A stretch of 51,006 bases of DNA. It comes from Candidatus Magasanikbacteria bacterium RIFCSPLOWO2_12_FULL_43_12 (lineage in GTDB: Bacteria; Patescibacteriota; Patescibacteriia; Magasanikbacterales; UBA922). Shown piece by piece: positions 30,939 to 40,300 of this stretch (its first letter is position 1; every line of letters starts with the position of its first letter). The translations under genes were made by a program, and so were the position numbers. The notes under the pieces are model-generated. The model did no database searches. It worked only from the letters and a program-made list of their open reading frames with translations, and was not told where the DNA came from. The stretch is taken from NCBI GenBank assembly GCA_001783065.1, contig MFQN01000018.1, positions 1 to 51,006 of the forward strand. Direction: 5' to 3'.

Positions 30939-33902
30939 CTACCGCTTTATCCACAGTTTAACTTTTTGACCACCCAAATCAACTTCGTCTCCAACTCCTT
31001 CACCATCAGACAAATTATCAGCCAATACACCCCTCTTGATTTCTTCGGCAAATTCAACAAAAACTTGCTTCAACATCTCGTCATCAGTCTGATACCCCAC
31101 CGCCACCCTGTCCTGAATCGTCAACTTCTGTTCTTTCCGCATCTGGTTAACAGCTCTCACAACTTCCCTCAACAAACCCTCTCTTTTTAATTCATCGGTA
31201 ATTTTAATATGCAACGCAACTTTCAAATCCCCATCTTCTTTTGAAATCACACTATCTCCACCTATCTCCTTATCTCCATCTATCTCAACACTCTTCACAT
31301 TCAACTCCTCGGCAATAATCTGTGCTAATTCATCTTGTAACTTGCAGCCCATAACTCGTAACTTGGACAGCGGCTGACGAACTCTGACCCCAGCTTCCGC
31401 CCGCAATGCCAGCCCAATCTCCACCACTTTTCTTGCTTTCTCCATGTCTTGCAATAATTGAACATCTTCCGCGGTAATACCTGCCGGCACAGGCCAACTC
31501 TCTAAATGCACGCTCTCTACCTCGCGCCCTACACCATCCGCCCTATGTCCTATGTCCTGATAAATCTTCTCCGCCATAAACGGCATAAACGGCGCAATTA
31601 TTTTTGACAGAGTAAAAAGTACAAAATATAAAGTAGAAAGCGCCTGTTCTTTGTCAGCCAAATCAGTACCTTTAAACCTATCGCGCGAACGGCGCAAATA
31701 CCAAGTGGAAAGATCATCAATAAAATCCTTAATCGGCCGGCCGGCTCGCACCGTATCATATTTATCCAAATTCTCCGTCACCTCGCCAACCAACTGCTCA
31801 AGCCTCGCCATTATCCACTTGTCTAACACATTCTCGGACTTTATGACTTTATGGACTTTGTGACTCTCGTTGACATACATCCGATAAAACTCCACCACAT
31901 TCCACAGCATATTAACCACCTTGTTGTACACATCGCGAACTTCGCGGTCGTTAAAATACAAATCATCAGCCTGCATCACCACCGAAGTCATCAAATAATA
32001 ACGCAAAGCGTCAACGCCGTATTGTTCAATAATCACCCATGGGTCAGTGTAATTAAGTTTAGATTTGGAAAGTTTCTCGCCTTTTTCATTCAAAATCGTG
32101 CCGGTGCAGACCACATTTTCAAAACTAATATTACCAAACAACAATGTCGCCATGACATGCATATAATAAAACCAAGCGCGCGTTTGGGCAATGTATTCGC
32201 CGATGTACTGGCCGGGAAAACGTTTTTCAAATACCGCCTTATTCTCAAACGGATAGTGCCATTCGGCAAAAGGCATTGAAGCTGATTCAACCCAGCAATC
32301 AATCACTTCAGGTGTCCGGCTCATCTCTCCGCCGCACTTGTCGCATTTTAATTTAATTTTATCCATCAAATGCTTGTGTAAATCCATCTCTTCAACTTTT
32401 TTACCACCATATACTTCCTCAAAATTAACCGCTATTTTTTTCAACTCCTCAACACTCCCCACACAAACAACCTTGCCACACCCCTCACCATCACACCGCC
32501 AAAACGGCAACGGCGTGGCCCAATAACGATTGCGTGAAATATTCCAATCCGGCGCGGTTTCCAAAATGTTTAAAAATCTGCCGTGTTTCAAATGCTCCGG
32601 AAACCAATTTATTTTTTCATTTAATTTAATTAAGCGCTTTTTGATTTTTTGAATATCAATAAACCACGCGGAAATCGCATTATAAAATAATTGCGTGCCG
32701 CAACGCCAGCAATGCGGATAGGAATGAGTGTGGTTTTCCCGCGCGAACAACAAACCGCGATTTTCCAAATCCTCTTTAATTAATTTCTCCGATTTCTTGA
32801 AATACTGACCGCGAATCAATTCCGGCGCGAATTCATTAAAATGGCCGGCATCATTCAAAAGCGGTACTACCGGCAAACCAATTTTTAATCCTAAATTATA
32901 ATCGTCCTCGCCGTAGACTACAGCAGTATGCACCACGCCAGTACCTTCTTCAGTAGTAACAAAATCCGCTGCCGTAACATACCACGCCTTTTTGCCAGTC
33001 TCCCGAATCGCCGGAATATCAAATAACGGCTCATACTCCAAACCAACCAAATCAGAGCCTTTCATTCTATCCCTTATCTCATATCTCTTATCTCTCATTA
33101 CGGTCTCAACTCTATCTTTAGCCAAAATCAAATTCTCACCATCAACTTCCACCAAAACATAATCAATATCTTCCCCAACTGCCAACGCCACATTACCGGG
33201 CAATGTCCACGGCGTCGTCGTCCAAGCTAAAATATAAACCGGTTTATCGTTCGGAATTGAAAATTGAAAATTGAAAATTGAAAATTTCACCACTACCGCT
33301 TCTTCCGTAATATCTTTATAACTATCATCCATCGCCACTTCGGCTTTTGACACCGGCGTTTCGCAATGCGGACAATACATCAAGACTTTTCGACCTTCAT
33401 AGATCAAACCTTTATTCCAGATTGTTTTCAAAGCCCACCAGACTGATTCCATATACGTGGAATCCATGGTCTTGTAGGAATTATCAAACTCCACCCAGCG
33501 GCCAATACGGTCTACCATTTTTTTCCACTCTTTTGTGTATAACAAAACTTTTGATCGACAGGTATCATTAAATTTTTCCACTCCTAACTTTTCTTCAATC
33601 TGTTTCTTTCCGGAAACCTCCAATTCTTTTTCCACCAAGTTTTCAATCGGCAAGCCGTGGCAATCCCAGCCCCAACGCCGGCGTACGCGATAGCCTTTCA
33701 TAGTTTGATAGCGCGGAATAAGATCTTTAATTACTGAACCCAAAATATGCCCGTAATGCGGCAGACCGGTGGCGAATGGCGGGCCGTCATAAAAAACATA
33801 CGGTTTTTTTTCAGAACGTTCAGAAACGGATCTTTCAAAAATCTTGTTATCTTGCCAGAATTTAAGAATTTCCAGCTCGTTTTTATTTGCGTCGTATGGC
33901 AT
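30939..33902 (-). CDS. ileS: Isoleucyl-tRNA synthetase
   Basis: 987 residues. Charges tRNA-Ile. HIGH motif in 'PPFATGLPHYGHILGSVIKD' (~residues 40-59), KMSKS as 'GEKLSKSKLNY' (~605), editing-domain segment 'AWTTTPWTLPGNVAL' (~230), zinc-type Cys pairs 'CDGEGCGKVVC' (~475) and 'LKCDKCGGEM' (~523), and the anticodon-binding domain from ~660. At least six tandem-repeat stretches lie in frame in surface or linker regions (listed separately). Promoter TTGACA at 33987-33982 with a weak -10 box. Confidence 0.97.
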   Translation of the reverse strand: MPYDANKNELEILKFWQDNKIFERSVSERSEKKPYVFYDGPPFATGLPHYGHILGSVIKDLIPRYQTMKGYRVRRRWGWDCHGLPIENLVEKELEVSGKKQIEEKLGVEKFNDTCRSKVLLYTKEWKKMVDRIGRWVEFDNSYKTMDSTYMESVWWALKTIWNKGLIYEGRKVLMYCPHCETPVSKAEVAMDDSYKDITEEAVVVKFSIFNFQFSIPNDKPVYILAWTTTPWTLPGNVALAVGEDIDYVLVEVDGENLILAKDRVETVMRDKRYEIRDRMKGSDLVGLEYEPLFDIPAIRETGKKAWYVTAADFVTTEEGTGVVHTAVVYGEDDYNLGLKIGLPVVPLLNDAGHFNEFAPELIRGQYFKKSEKLIKEDLENRGLLFARENHTHSYPHCWRCGTQLFYNAISAWFIDIQKIKKRLIKLNEKINWFPEHLKHGRFLNILETAPDWNISRNRYWATPLPFWRCDGEGCGKVVCVGSVEELKKIAVNFEEVYGGKKVEEMDLHKHLMDKIKLKCDKCGGEMSRTPEVIDCWVESASMPFAEWHYPFENKAVFEKRFPGQYIGEYIAQTRAWFYYMHVMATLLFGNISFENVVCTGTILNEKGEKLSKSKLNYTDPWVIIEQYGVDALRYYLMTSVVMQADDLYFNDREVRDVYNKVVNMLWNVVEFYRMYVNESHKVHKVIKSENVLDKWIMARLEQLVGEVTENLDKYDTVRAGRPIKDFIDDLSTWYLRRSRDRFKGTDLADKEQALSTLYFVLFTLSKIIAPFMPFMAEKIYQDIGHRADGVGREVESVHLESWPVPAGITAEDVQLLQDMEKARKVVEIGLALRAEAGVRVRQPLSKLRVMGCKLQDELAQIIAEELNVKSVEIDGDKEIGGDSVISKEDGDLKVALHIKITDELKREGLLREVVRAVNQMRKEQKLTIQDRVAVGYQTDDEMLKQVFVEFAEEIKRGVLADNLSDGEGVGDEVDLGGQKVKLWIKR
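31249..31291. repeat. GGAGATA-type repeat inside ileS
   Basis: Translated as 'VEIDGDKEIGGDSVIS' close to the C-terminus, between 'EELNVKS' and 'KEDGDLKVALHIKITDELK'. Confidence 0.8.
31334..31374. repeat. AAGTTACGAGTTA-type repeat inside ileS
   Basis: Translated as 'SKLRVMGCKLQDEL'; the units AAGTTAC/GAGTTATG are imperfect. Confidence 0.6.
31517..31560. repeat. CAGGACATAGGACATAGG-type repeat inside ileS
   Basis: Translated as 'YQDIGHRADGVGREVES', placed between 'MAEKI' and 'VHLESWP', which are normally closer together. Confidence 0.75.
31836..31866. repeat. GACTTTATGGACTTT-type repeat inside ileS
   Basis: Translated as 'ESHKVHKVIKSE' at a domain boundary before the anticodon-binding helices. 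Same family as 7835-7878 in trmD and 36209-36250. Confidence 0.8.
33067..33100. repeat. GAGATAAGAGATATGAGATA-type repeat inside ileS
   Basis: Translated as 'MRDKRYEIRDR' in the editing domain, between 'RVETV' and 'MKGSDLVGLEYEPLF'. Confidence 0.85.
33254..33288. repeat. GAAAATTGAAAATT tandem repeat inside ileS
   Basis: Five units, translated as 'VKFSIFNFQFSIPND' just before 'KPVYILAWTTTPWTLPGN'. Confidence 0.9.
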
Positions 33903-33915
33903 ATGAATTTCACTT

Positions 33916-33955
33916 CATCACTGCATCACCCCATCACAAGATCACAGCGATAATA
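33916..33955. repeat. CATCACTGCATCACCCCATCAC repeat upstream of ileS
   Basis: Intergenic copy of the CATCACTG family found inside trmD; lies in the ileS 5' region. Confidence 0.7.
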
Positions 33956-34058
33956 CCAAAATATCACAAAACCCCCCTGTCTGTCAAACCAAAATCCACC
34001 TATCGCCAGGCGGATCTGTGATTTGTGTGCCTGTTTAATTTGTGTCGCCGAATCTGTT

Positions 34059-34913
34059 TTATTTAATCCCCAACGTCACCGATACATGCATTTCCACATC
34101 CATGCTTCCCGCTTCTATCGTCGGCGCCGAACCGCCTCCCATTCCAAACTCATCCATTGATTTATAATACACGCCTTTGCCATCCGCTTCATATTCGCTG
34201 TAAGAAACCACGCTGGTAACTCTCACCCCCAGCATCTGTGATAAAGCGCGCGCTTTCTCCGCGACCTTCTCCAACGCTTTCTGCCGCGCCTCTGCTATGT
34301 ACACATCATTATCATCAATCGTAAAGCTCAACCCGCCGACATTGTTTAACCCTAATTCACCTGCCAGACCCAAAACCTTGTCAGCATTTTTTAAATCTCT
34401 AATCTTAATTTGAACACTCTGTGATACGCTGTATCCAACCAAAGTGCTGGAACCATCTTTATAATCATACTCCGGATAAATACTGTAATTCGTAGTCTGA
34501 ATGTCATCGCCAGCGATACTCAAATCTTTCAACTTGGCAATCAACTTATTCATCGCCTCGGTATTTTTTTGTTGCGCCTCAAGCACGGTCTTTGCTTTGG
34601 CGGTCATACCCATGGTGGTCATCGCAATGTCTGGCTTAGCCGTAACTTTCCCTTCCGCTTCAATCATAATTGTCCGTTCCATCTTGTCAGAATAGCCAAT
34701 TACATCGTATTTGGCTAAATTGTTCCGAATAATTGTTCCAACCAGCACGATAATATATACTAACAAAATTCCCAGCAACGTTACCAAAATCTTTTTGGGA
34801 AAGCAATCAAGACCGCTGTGTTTCCCGCCGCAGCATTTGTGTTCATGATGAATAAATCCTTGCGGCGGCTCTTCTTTTGGGCGACCGCCATTGCCGTTTG
34901 TCTTGACAGGCAT
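34059..34913 (-). CDS. SIMPL (DUF541) domain periplasmic/extracytoplasmic protein
   Basis: 284 residues. Short cytoplasmic tail with a His/Cys cluster ('IHHEHKCCGGKHSGLDC', residues ~21-37), a transmembrane helix (~43-65) and an extracytoplasmic SIMPL domain: 'IMIEAEGKVTAKPDIAMTTMGM' (~85-106), 'IQTTNYSIYPEYDY', 'ARQKALEKVAEKARALSQMLGV' (~208-229) are the hallmark pieces. Members form oligomers and are linked to stress or surface functions; the role here is unknown. The His/Cys cluster before the membrane helix could bind metal. Confidence 0.9.
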   Translation of the reverse strand: MPVKTNGNGGRPKEEPPQGFIHHEHKCCGGKHSGLDCFPKKILVTLLGILLVYIIVLVGTIIRNNLAKYDVIGYSDKMERTIMIEAEGKVTAKPDIAMTTMGMTAKAKTVLEAQQKNTEAMNKLIAKLKDLSIAGDDIQTTNYSIYPEYDYKDGSSTLVGYSVSQSVQIKIRDLKNADKVLGLAGELGLNNVGGLSFTIDDNDVYIAEARQKALEKVAEKARALSQMLGVRVTSVVSYSEYEADGKGVYYKSMDEFGMGGGSAPTIEAGSMDVEMHVSVTLGIK

Positions 34914-35008
34914 AAAAAATAAATTAAAAATAAAAATTCAAAAATCAAAAATTTTGATATTTACAATTTACATTTTAAATTATACACCAAAACTAACAAA
35001 AAATAAAT

Positions 35009-36205
35009 TCATCTTGTCAAGACCTTGACACCGGGCAAACTCTTTCCTGCCAAAAACTCCAGCATCGCGCCGCCGCCGGTGGAGACGAGGTCAATAAACT
35101 CCATCATTTTCACTTTTTCCATTGCCTGTAAAGTCTCGCCGCCGCCGATAATGCCAAATGCTTTGCCTTTAGAGCGTGAAGCCACTAAACGCGCGATGGA
35201 AAGCGTGCCAACATCGTAGGGTTTTTGTTCAAAATACCCCATCGCGCCATTCCAGACGATTGTTTGCGCTTTCTTGATATATTGAGCATACAATCTAATC
35301 GTCCTAGGCCCTATGTCATACACCCCCTCTAAACTTTTAATCTTAAACTCTGAACCAACTACTACCACCCTGGCTTTGTTACCAGCTCCGTCCCCCACCA
35401 CCACATCTACCGGTAAAATTACTTTTTTATTTTTTAATAATTTCAACGCTTCTTTTTTATATTTTTTATCAACCAAAGACTTCCCCACTTTGTAACCTTT
35501 CGCCAACAAATAGGTGTTGAACAGACCGCCGCCGATTAAAACATAATCAGCTTTGGACAGTAAATTTTTTAGAACCGGCAATTTTGTTTCCATCTTCGCC
35601 CCGCCCAAAACCAACACGAACGGTTTCTTTGGCTTCTCAATCGCTTTTGACAGGCCGATAATTTCTTTTTCCAACAGCAAACCAGCATACGCTGGAATGT
35701 ATTTTGCCAGGCCTGAAACGGATGGCGAATCCCTGTGTGCTACCGCAAAACCATCAAGAACAAAATAGTCAGCCAAACCTGCCAACTCTTTCGCAAATTT
35801 CTTATCATTTTCTCTCTCGCCTTCAAAAAATCTAATATTTTCCAACATCAATACTCGCCCGCCCTTCATTTTATCAATTTCTTCTCTCATCTTCTCAAAA
35901 TAATTTGAAAATTTAGAAATTGAAAATTGTTTGAAAATTGAAAATTGAAAATTGAAAATTTCTTGCAATCTTCCCGCCACCAGCGCCAAACTCAATTTTT
36001 TATCATAACCCTCCGGCCTGCCCAAATGCGAAACCAAAATTACTTTCGCGCCTTTTTTCATTAAATACGCAATCGTCGGAATTGACGCTAAAATCCGCGA
36101 GTCATCAATAACTTTTCCCTTGTCAGTCGGCACATTAAAATCCACCCGCGCCATTACTCGCTTGCCGGATAAATTTTTTAACTGTTTAACACTCCTAACT
36201 TTCAT
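35009..36205 (-). CDS. pgk: Phosphoglycerate kinase
   Basis: 398 residues from ATG 36205 (MKVRSVKQLKNLSGKRVMARVDFNVP). The longer reading upstream overlaps gap and is not Pgk-like. Substrate site 'RVDFNVPTD', 'SHLGRP', hinge and nucleotide site 'GGAKMETKLPVL' and 'GIIGGGETLQAM', 'FIDLVSTGGGAMLEFLAG'. A ~20-residue Phe/Ser/Asn/Lys segment at ~85-105 ('FNFQFSIFKQFSISKFSNYF') comes from a GAAAATTG repeat. It sits 38 bp behind gap, in the usual gap-pgk order. Confidence 0.97.
   Translation of the reverse strand: MKVRSVKQLKNLSGKRVMARVDFNVPTDKGKVIDDSRILASIPTIAYLMKKGAKVILVSHLGRPEGYDKKLSLALVAGRLQEIFNFQFSIFKQFSISKFSNYFEKMREEIDKMKGGRVLMLENIRFFEGERENDKKFAKELAGLADYFVLDGFAVAHRDSPSVSGLAKYIPAYAGLLLEKEIIGLSKAIEKPKKPFVLVLGGAKMETKLPVLKNLLSKADYVLIGGGLFNTYLLAKGYKVGKSLVDKKYKKEALKLLKNKKVILPVDVVVGDGAGNKARVVVVGSEFKIKSLEGVYDIGPRTIRLYAQYIKKAQTIVWNGAMGYFEQKPYDVGTLSIARLVASRSKGKAFGIIGGGETLQAMEKVKMMEFIDLVSTGGGAMLEFLAGKSLPGVKVLTR
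35900..35962. repeat. GAAAATTG tandem repeat inside pgk
   Basis: Seven to eight units with slight variation, in frame. Located between 'VAGRLQEI' and 'EKMREEIDKMKGGRVLMLENIRF'. Confidence 0.9.
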
Positions 36206-36208
36206 AAT

Positions 36209-36250
36209 CACAAACTTTAAAGACCTTATAGACTTTTTGACTTTAAAGAC
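36209..36250. repeat. GACTTTAAAGACC repeat between gap and pgk
   Basis: Intergenic member of the family found in trmD and ileS; its 3' end covers the gap stop codon. Confidence 0.75.
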
Positions 36251-37244
36251 TATACAATTGCGCCATCTCCACCAATCGATTCGCGTACCCGACCTCATTA
36301 TCATACCATGCCACGACTTTGATGAGATTGCCGCCGACGACATTGGTTAGGGGCAGATCAACAATTGACGAGTAAGTGTTTCCGACATAGTCAGCTGATA
36401 CCAACGGCTCATTGGTGCAGAATAAAATTCCTTCAAATCTTTTGGTTTTGGAAGCGTCAATTAACGCCTGATTCACATCTTCTTTTGTGGTATTTTTTTT
36501 CAAAACAATCGTCAAATCAGAAAGCGAGCAGGTAGGCACCGGCACGCGAAAAGCCACGCCGTCAAAAATGCCTTTCAAATTCATAACCACTTCCGCGACT
36601 GCTTTTGCCGCTCCAGTGGAAGTTGGGACGATATTTTCCGCGGCCGCGCGCGCGCGGCGCAAGTCCTTGTGCGGGCCGTCCTGCAAATTCTGGTCTGATG
36701 TGTACCCATGCACAGTACTCATCATTGCTTTTTCAATGCCGAATTTTTCATCCAAAACCGCCATCACCGGCGCGATGCAGTTTGTGGTGCAGGAGGCGTT
36801 GTTGATCACACAAGAAGTTTCTTTACCGACTTTTCCGCAATTTACCCCCCGCACATAAGTTGGAACGCCCCCGCCTTTTGCTGGTGCGGATAAGATAACT
36901 TTCTTGGCGCCGGCTTTGAGGTGTAAAGACGCATCTTCTTTTCTCGTAAAACGGCCGGTGCTTTCTATCACCACATCAACTTTTAATTTTTTCCACGGCA
37001 ACATCTCCGGATCTTTTTCCGCGAACACCGGAATCTTTTTATTTTTTACAATCAAATTTTTTTCATCAAAACCAACTTGATTTTTATACTTGCCATAAGC
37101 CGTGTCATGCTGTAAAAGATGCGCCAGAGTTTTGGTGTCAGTCAGATCATTGACCGCGACGATTTTAATATTTTTGTTTTCAAAAGCGACTTTGAAAACT
37201 TGTCTGCCTATTCTTCCAAACCCATTTATAGCGAGATTTATCAT
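36243..37244 (-). CDS. gap: Glyceraldehyde-3-phosphate dehydrogenase (type I)
   Basis: 333 residues. 'INGFGRIGRQVFK' Rossmann start, catalytic 'NNASCTTNCIAPV' (~Cys152), 'STGAAKAVAEV' (~210), 'VAWYDNEVGYANRLV' C-terminal signature. Produces 1,3-bisphosphoglycerate for Pgk, encoded next. Promoter at 37279-37307. Confidence 0.98.
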   Translation of the reverse strand: MINLAINGFGRIGRQVFKVAFENKNIKIVAVNDLTDTKTLAHLLQHDTAYGKYKNQVGFDEKNLIVKNKKIPVFAEKDPEMLPWKKLKVDVVIESTGRFTRKEDASLHLKAGAKKVILSAPAKGGGVPTYVRGVNCGKVGKETSCVINNASCTTNCIAPVMAVLDEKFGIEKAMMSTVHGYTSDQNLQDGPHKDLRRARAAAENIVPTSTGAAKAVAEVVMNLKGIFDGVAFRVPVPTCSLSDLTIVLKKNTTKEDVNQALIDASKTKRFEGILFCTNEPLVSADYVGNTYSSIVDLPLTNVVGGNLIKVVAWYDNEVGYANRLVEMAQLYSL

Positions 37245-37278
37245 ATTTTAAAATTAATTGTTATTGTTAACTGACAGT

Positions 37279-37307
37279 ATTATACAAAAAACCAGCCAAA
37301 ATGACAA
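37279..37307 (-). promoter_or_regulatory. gap-pgk promoter
   Basis: Minus strand: TTGTCA (37307-37302), 17-bp spacer, TATAAT (37284-37279). The -35 box lies in the tail of the preceding terminator. Confidence 0.8.
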
Positions 37308-37334
37308 ACCCCGAGCTAATTCGGGGTTTGTTTT
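37306..37334. terminator. Terminator between the giant surface gene and gap
   Basis: AAACCCCGA, loop of six, TCGGGGTTT, with T-rich flanks on both strands; on the minus strand it ends the giant gene and runs into the gap promoter. Confidence 0.88.
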
Positions 37335-37350
37335 AACTATTAGCTGCCAA

Positions 37351-40300
37351 TTAAAGACCATTAAGCGTATCTCTTGTCGCCTTGCCAACCACACCAGGAT
37401 ATGGCGATAGTTTATAGGCCTGCTGAAGCTTCACCACCGCCTCTTTTGTCTTGGCGCCGAAAGTGCCGGTCGGCTCAACAGAAAGATAACCAAGCGCTTT
37501 CAACTTTTCCTGCAATTTTGTCACTTCGGTCCCGCTGTCGCCTTGTTGCAAAGTCAAACTAAACTTATATACCCCGCTGTCTGTTTTTTTAACGCTCGCT
37601 GGCGCTGTCAATGTTTCGCCGTCAGCGTATGTTTCTTTACTATCAATCGTTACAATTCTATCCCAGCGGAAAGTCAGCGTGTTGAAGGCAGCCTCATCTT
37701 TGATATAACGTTTTACTTGTTTGGCCGCGTCTTTTGGATCCGGTTCCAGACGATAAACCTTGGCGCTATTTTTATACTTAATTAAAGTATAGCTCGGATG
37801 CTTGCTGATGTCGGTGATTTCTTCGCCTAACTGATATTTGGCCAACAAAGCTTCATCAATATCTTCAATCCAATTCCATTTATAACTCAAAGCATTAAAC
37901 ACATCTTCAGAAATAATCCAGTATTTCTTATCTCCCAACAACAGATAGACTTTCGGATCGCTTACTATTTTCACCAGCGCGCCGTATTTCGGATCATATT
38001 TCGGACCCCAAGGCATAAAGCCCAGAGTATCATTCTTCAGATTATTCAATTCCCCGGCGGTTACAGTTTTAACATCCGACCACGAAGTGAAGTAAGTGAA
38101 GAACACATTGGCTTTATTGAATGGGCGCTTGGCGCAATCCGGGGTGATATAAAATACCGCCGCCGAATTTTTCAATTTGTAAGCGCTGCCCGGAGCCAAT
38201 GAACAGGTAACGGTTGTTATTTTTTCAACAGCAGTAGATTTCTCCGCCGTCTTTTTTTCTTCTGCTGTAGCTTCAGAAATTACGGTAATGTCAACTGTTT
38301 TAATGGCAGTTGTTTCACCGCTAGCGCTGCGAAATTTTACATATATTTTCTTGGCGCCTAAACCACTGGATAAAGTATATTTCTTAGTGGAAGAATAGCT
38401 TTCCCACGCTACGCCAGAGAAATCCGCATTTTCCGAAATCGCCATCTGAACCGCGTTGGATACACTAAACTTCAAGGCGGCAATCTGGGAGCTCTTTGCG
38501 GCATCACCGTCTACTGAAACAGGAACAGCGCCGAGTACGGGTGGCGAGCTTGCTGAACCGCCGCCGCCAGCGCCGCCACTGCCAGCGCCAGTTGGTGTAG
38601 CGGCGTTGGAAGCAGAAGAAAGATCTGATTCCAAACCGCCGGTATCAGTCGCTGTAATTTTGTAATAGTAAGTAGTGCCATTAACAGCCGTTGAATCAGT
38701 GTAACTATTAGAAGTTGAAGACCCGAGCGACGAATAGGTGCCGGCGGGAGAAGTTGAACGATAAACATCGTAGCCTTGCAAGTCTCCTTCACTGCCGGCT
38801 GTCCAAGTTAAAGATACGGAATTATTACCCGCAACCGCTGCTACATTGGTTATAATACTTGGCGCCACGCCATCAGAAGGAACAATCGGATTAAACGATG
38901 AAAAGTGTGATGTTTGGCCGGTGTAAGCGACGGTTGACGCGCTTGTTGAAGGCTCAATAAATTTACCGCTTGAATCTTTGTAAGCAATCGTGGTCGGCAG
39001 AGTCTGCCAATTATCAGCGGTGTCGTCCCACGACCCCATCTGCACTTTGCCAAGCTTAGCCAGAGTTAACGTACCCAAAGCCGTAGTCATGTCGCTATTG
39101 GAATAACTGGCGCTCACAGCAACATCATCATTTAACAGTGTAACGGTATTGCCATCATTATCGTAACTATTAATCGTTTTAGCTTCTCCGCTAACCGGTG
39201 TTCCGGCATTGCCGCCAACCACATTTGATATTTCCTTATCATTCATGCTGTATGGATTCGCGGAACTGGATAAAGCGGCTTCAGATGCCTTAACCGAAGC
39301 GCCGGCGGAAGAGTCGTTCATTGAACCGCCATTTTGCGGCGTAACAGATTGGGAAGTTGAACCAGAAAGCGAAGTCGCGGTGGTAGACAACGTAATATTA
39401 ATACTGGACACATTCGCGCTGCTAACTGCCACTATTGAACCATGGGTGCTCTCTGTGTAACCATCGGCTGCAGCAGAAACTTTCCAATTGCCATTGATGA
39501 CTTTCAAAGAATATGTGCCGTCTGAACCAGTGGTGGCCGTCACTATCCCGCCGCCTAATTTTTCCGCGCGCACCGTAGCGCCGGAAGCGGCAGAAGAACC
39601 AGCGGTGATTGTTCCGGAAATAGTGTAGGCCGCGACAGTCATCGTGGTGGCTGAATCTGCCAAAGCTCCACTGGCGCTAACTGCGACGCTTGAAGCAGTG
39701 TCAATGTACCCGTCTTTGGTGGCGCTAATCAAATAAGTGGCGCTGGAAAGCTTCGTAGAATAATTGCCGCTTGTGTTGGCTTGCACATCCATCTTCTCGC
39801 CGGTTGAAGAATTTTCTAAATACACTGTCGCGTCAGGAACAGCATTACCAGCCGCATCTTTCACCGTGCCATTTACATAATTAAGAGCAGGTAATTTTAT
39901 ATTGATTGACTCGGTATTAGCGTCAATTTCAACTTTCCAATAACCTGTGGCCGCTGTAGAGGTGGCAAGCACGGTGTTACTATCAGCACCATACACAATT
40001 AAATTACTATCAGAAACTCCGGGGATGGTTACATCCAACAAATACATGTTAGTCGGATTAGTGCTAGTAACGGCGTTAAGAGCATTTGCCACATCGTATT
40101 GGTGTAAAGATATTGTGCTGGAAGCAGTGCCGCTAAACGATTCGGTCTTGTCGCTCTTGCCGCCAATTTGCATAAACTCCACCACTGCCTTCATACTGCT
40201 CGTGGCATTACCATCAGAATCCAAAATATTAATTGTCACCGCGCCGGTTTTTGGCGCAAGAATGTCATAAGGCACGGTGGTGACTGTTCCGGCGCCGCTA

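Noticed and set aside
33254-33288. GAAAATTG array considered as a CRISPR remnant
   Set aside because: Units are 7-8 bases with no spacers and no cas genes in the window; it is a simple tandem repeat inside ileS.
36206-36343. Extended N-terminus of Pgk (46 extra residues)
   Set aside because: Overlaps the end of gap and the intergenic repeat; the canonical Pgk start is at 36205.
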